This document shows, in pieces, positions 5,276-5,881 of a stretch of DNA of 5,881 bases. Every line of letters begins with the position of its first letter. Within the stretch, counting starts at the first letter, position 1. Origin of the DNA: an uncultured Oscillibacter sp. (GTDB taxonomy: Bacteria > Bacillota > Clostridia > Oscillospirales > Oscillospiraceae); contig CAMNAE010000119.1 of assembly GCA_946530565.1 (NCBI GenBank), positions 1 to 5,881 on the forward strand, in the 5' to 3' direction. The position numbers were made by a program, and so were the translations under genes. The notes beneath the pieces are model-generated. The model worked only from the letters and a program-made list of their open reading frames with translations, was not told the origin of the DNA and made no database searches.

Positions 5276-5881
5276 TTGAGCGGAACTCTCTATCTCGTCG
5301 CGACCCCGATCGGGAATCTCAGCGACCTGTCCCCCCGCGCGCTTGAGAAGCTGCGCACAGCCGACTTCATCGCGGCCGAGGATACGCGCGTGACGCGCAA
5401 GCTCCTGACGCATTTCGACATCCGCCGCGAGCTCGTGAGCTACCATGAGCACAACCACGCGCTCGCGGGTCCGGCCATCCTGAACCGTCTGCTCTCCGGC
5501 GAGACCTGCGCACTCGTGACCGACGCCGGCACGCCCGCGATCTCGGACCCCGGCGAGGAGCTCGTGAAGCTCTGCGCTGAACAGGCAGTTGAGGTCATCG
5601 CGATCCCCGGCTGCTGTGCGGCCGTCAACGCGCTTGCCGTCAGCGGCCTTCCGACCGGGCGCTTCACCTTCGAGGGCTTTCTCTCGGTGAATCGCGGGCA
5701 GCGAAAAGAGCATCTGGACTCATTGAAGGGTGAACGGCGCACGATGATCTTCCACGAGGCGCCGCATAAGCTCCGGCGGACGCTATCTGACCTCCTTGAG
5801 GCCTTCGGCCCCGAGCGGCGCATCGCGCTCTGCCGTGAGCTCACCAAGCTCCACGAGGAGACGCAGCGCATGACGCTTGCC
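5276..5881 (+). CDS. rsmI: 16S rRNA (cytidine(1402)-2'-O)-methyltransferase RsmI (partial, C-terminus outside window)
   Basis: This is the first 202 codons of RsmI, a tetrapyrrole-methylase-fold enzyme. It uses S-adenosylmethionine to 2'-O-methylate C1402 of 16S rRNA in the decoding centre, which tunes start-codon selection and fidelity. The N-terminal SGTLYLVATPIGNLSD (residues 2-17), AEDTR (34-38), SYHEHN (55-60), DAGTPAISDPG (83-93), GLPTGRFTFEGFL (124-136), EAPHKL (161-166) and CRELTKLHEE (186-195) all match the family in order. The start is TTG at 5276, chosen because AAAGGAGG lies 7 bases upstream and the protein then begins exactly at the conserved GTLYLVATPIGN; no ATG fits. The segment IPGCCAAVNAL at 110-120 has Cys-Cys where Pro-Ser is common, a minor variation. 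About 80 residues are expected beyond the window edge. It follows the methyltransferase gene after 13 bases, so it is in the same operon. Confidence 0.95.
   Translation, partial: MSGTLYLVATPIGNLSDLSPRALEKLRTADFIAAEDTRVTRKLLTHFDIRRELVSYHEHNHALAGPAILNRLLSGETCALVTDAGTPAISDPGEELVKLCAEQAVEVIAIPGCCAAVNALAVSGLPTGRFTFEGFLSVNRGQRKEHLDSLKGERRTMIFHEAPHKLRRTLSDLLEAFGPERRIALCRELTKLHEETQRMTLA

Overview
The window holds two divergently oriented gene blocks that meet at a 215-base, relatively A+T-rich intergenic region (3102-3316). Coding DNA is visibly G+C-rich with G/C-ending codons. Ribosome binding sites are strong AAGGAGG-type. The presence of tmcAL (YlbM family), a BmpA/Yuf-type nucleoside ABC transporter and a YabB-like methyltransferase next to rsmI together suggest a G+C-rich member of the Bacillota, most likely Clostridia of gut or rumen type. 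That placement is inferred from family and gene-order knowledge, not from a marker gene.

Left block, minus strand, read from 3101 down to 1: an ABC transporter operon of the nucleoside (RnsBCD / YufOPQ-NupOPQ) type. It encodes a double-domain ATPase (1548-3101), a first membrane permease (445-1551) and a second membrane permease (1-448), which runs off the left edge. Both junctions are 4-base ATGA overlaps preceded by the same AAAGGAGGGCG ribosome-binding sequence at the same distance, so the three subunits look translationally coupled. A consensus TATAAT -10 box with a 17-base spacer lies upstream of the ATPase. No substrate-binding lipoprotein gene precedes the ATPase. It must be downstream of the window or elsewhere.

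Right block, plus strand, read from 3317 to 5881: three closely spaced RNA-modification genes. They are tmcAL (tRNA-Met cytidine acetate ligase), a TrmN6/YabB-like N6-adenine tRNA methyltransferase that overlaps tmcAL by 4 bases (GTGA), and rsmI (16S rRNA 2'-O-methyltransferase for C1402). rsmI starts with TTG 13 bases later and is cut by the right edge. The three products all act on RNA of the translation machinery (wobble C34 acetylation, a tRNA adenine near the anticodon, and the ribosomal P-site nucleotide), so this is a small translation-fidelity operon.

I see no rRNA, tRNA, CRISPR array, insertion sequence or phage-like gene, and nothing I would call a previously undescribed system. The points worth a second look are modest: the missing binding protein, an unusually altered second nucleotide-binding domain, the repeated coupling sequence, and small dyads in the divergent promoter region. 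The many other open frames, including a 421-codon one antisense to the permease, are G+C-driven shadows.
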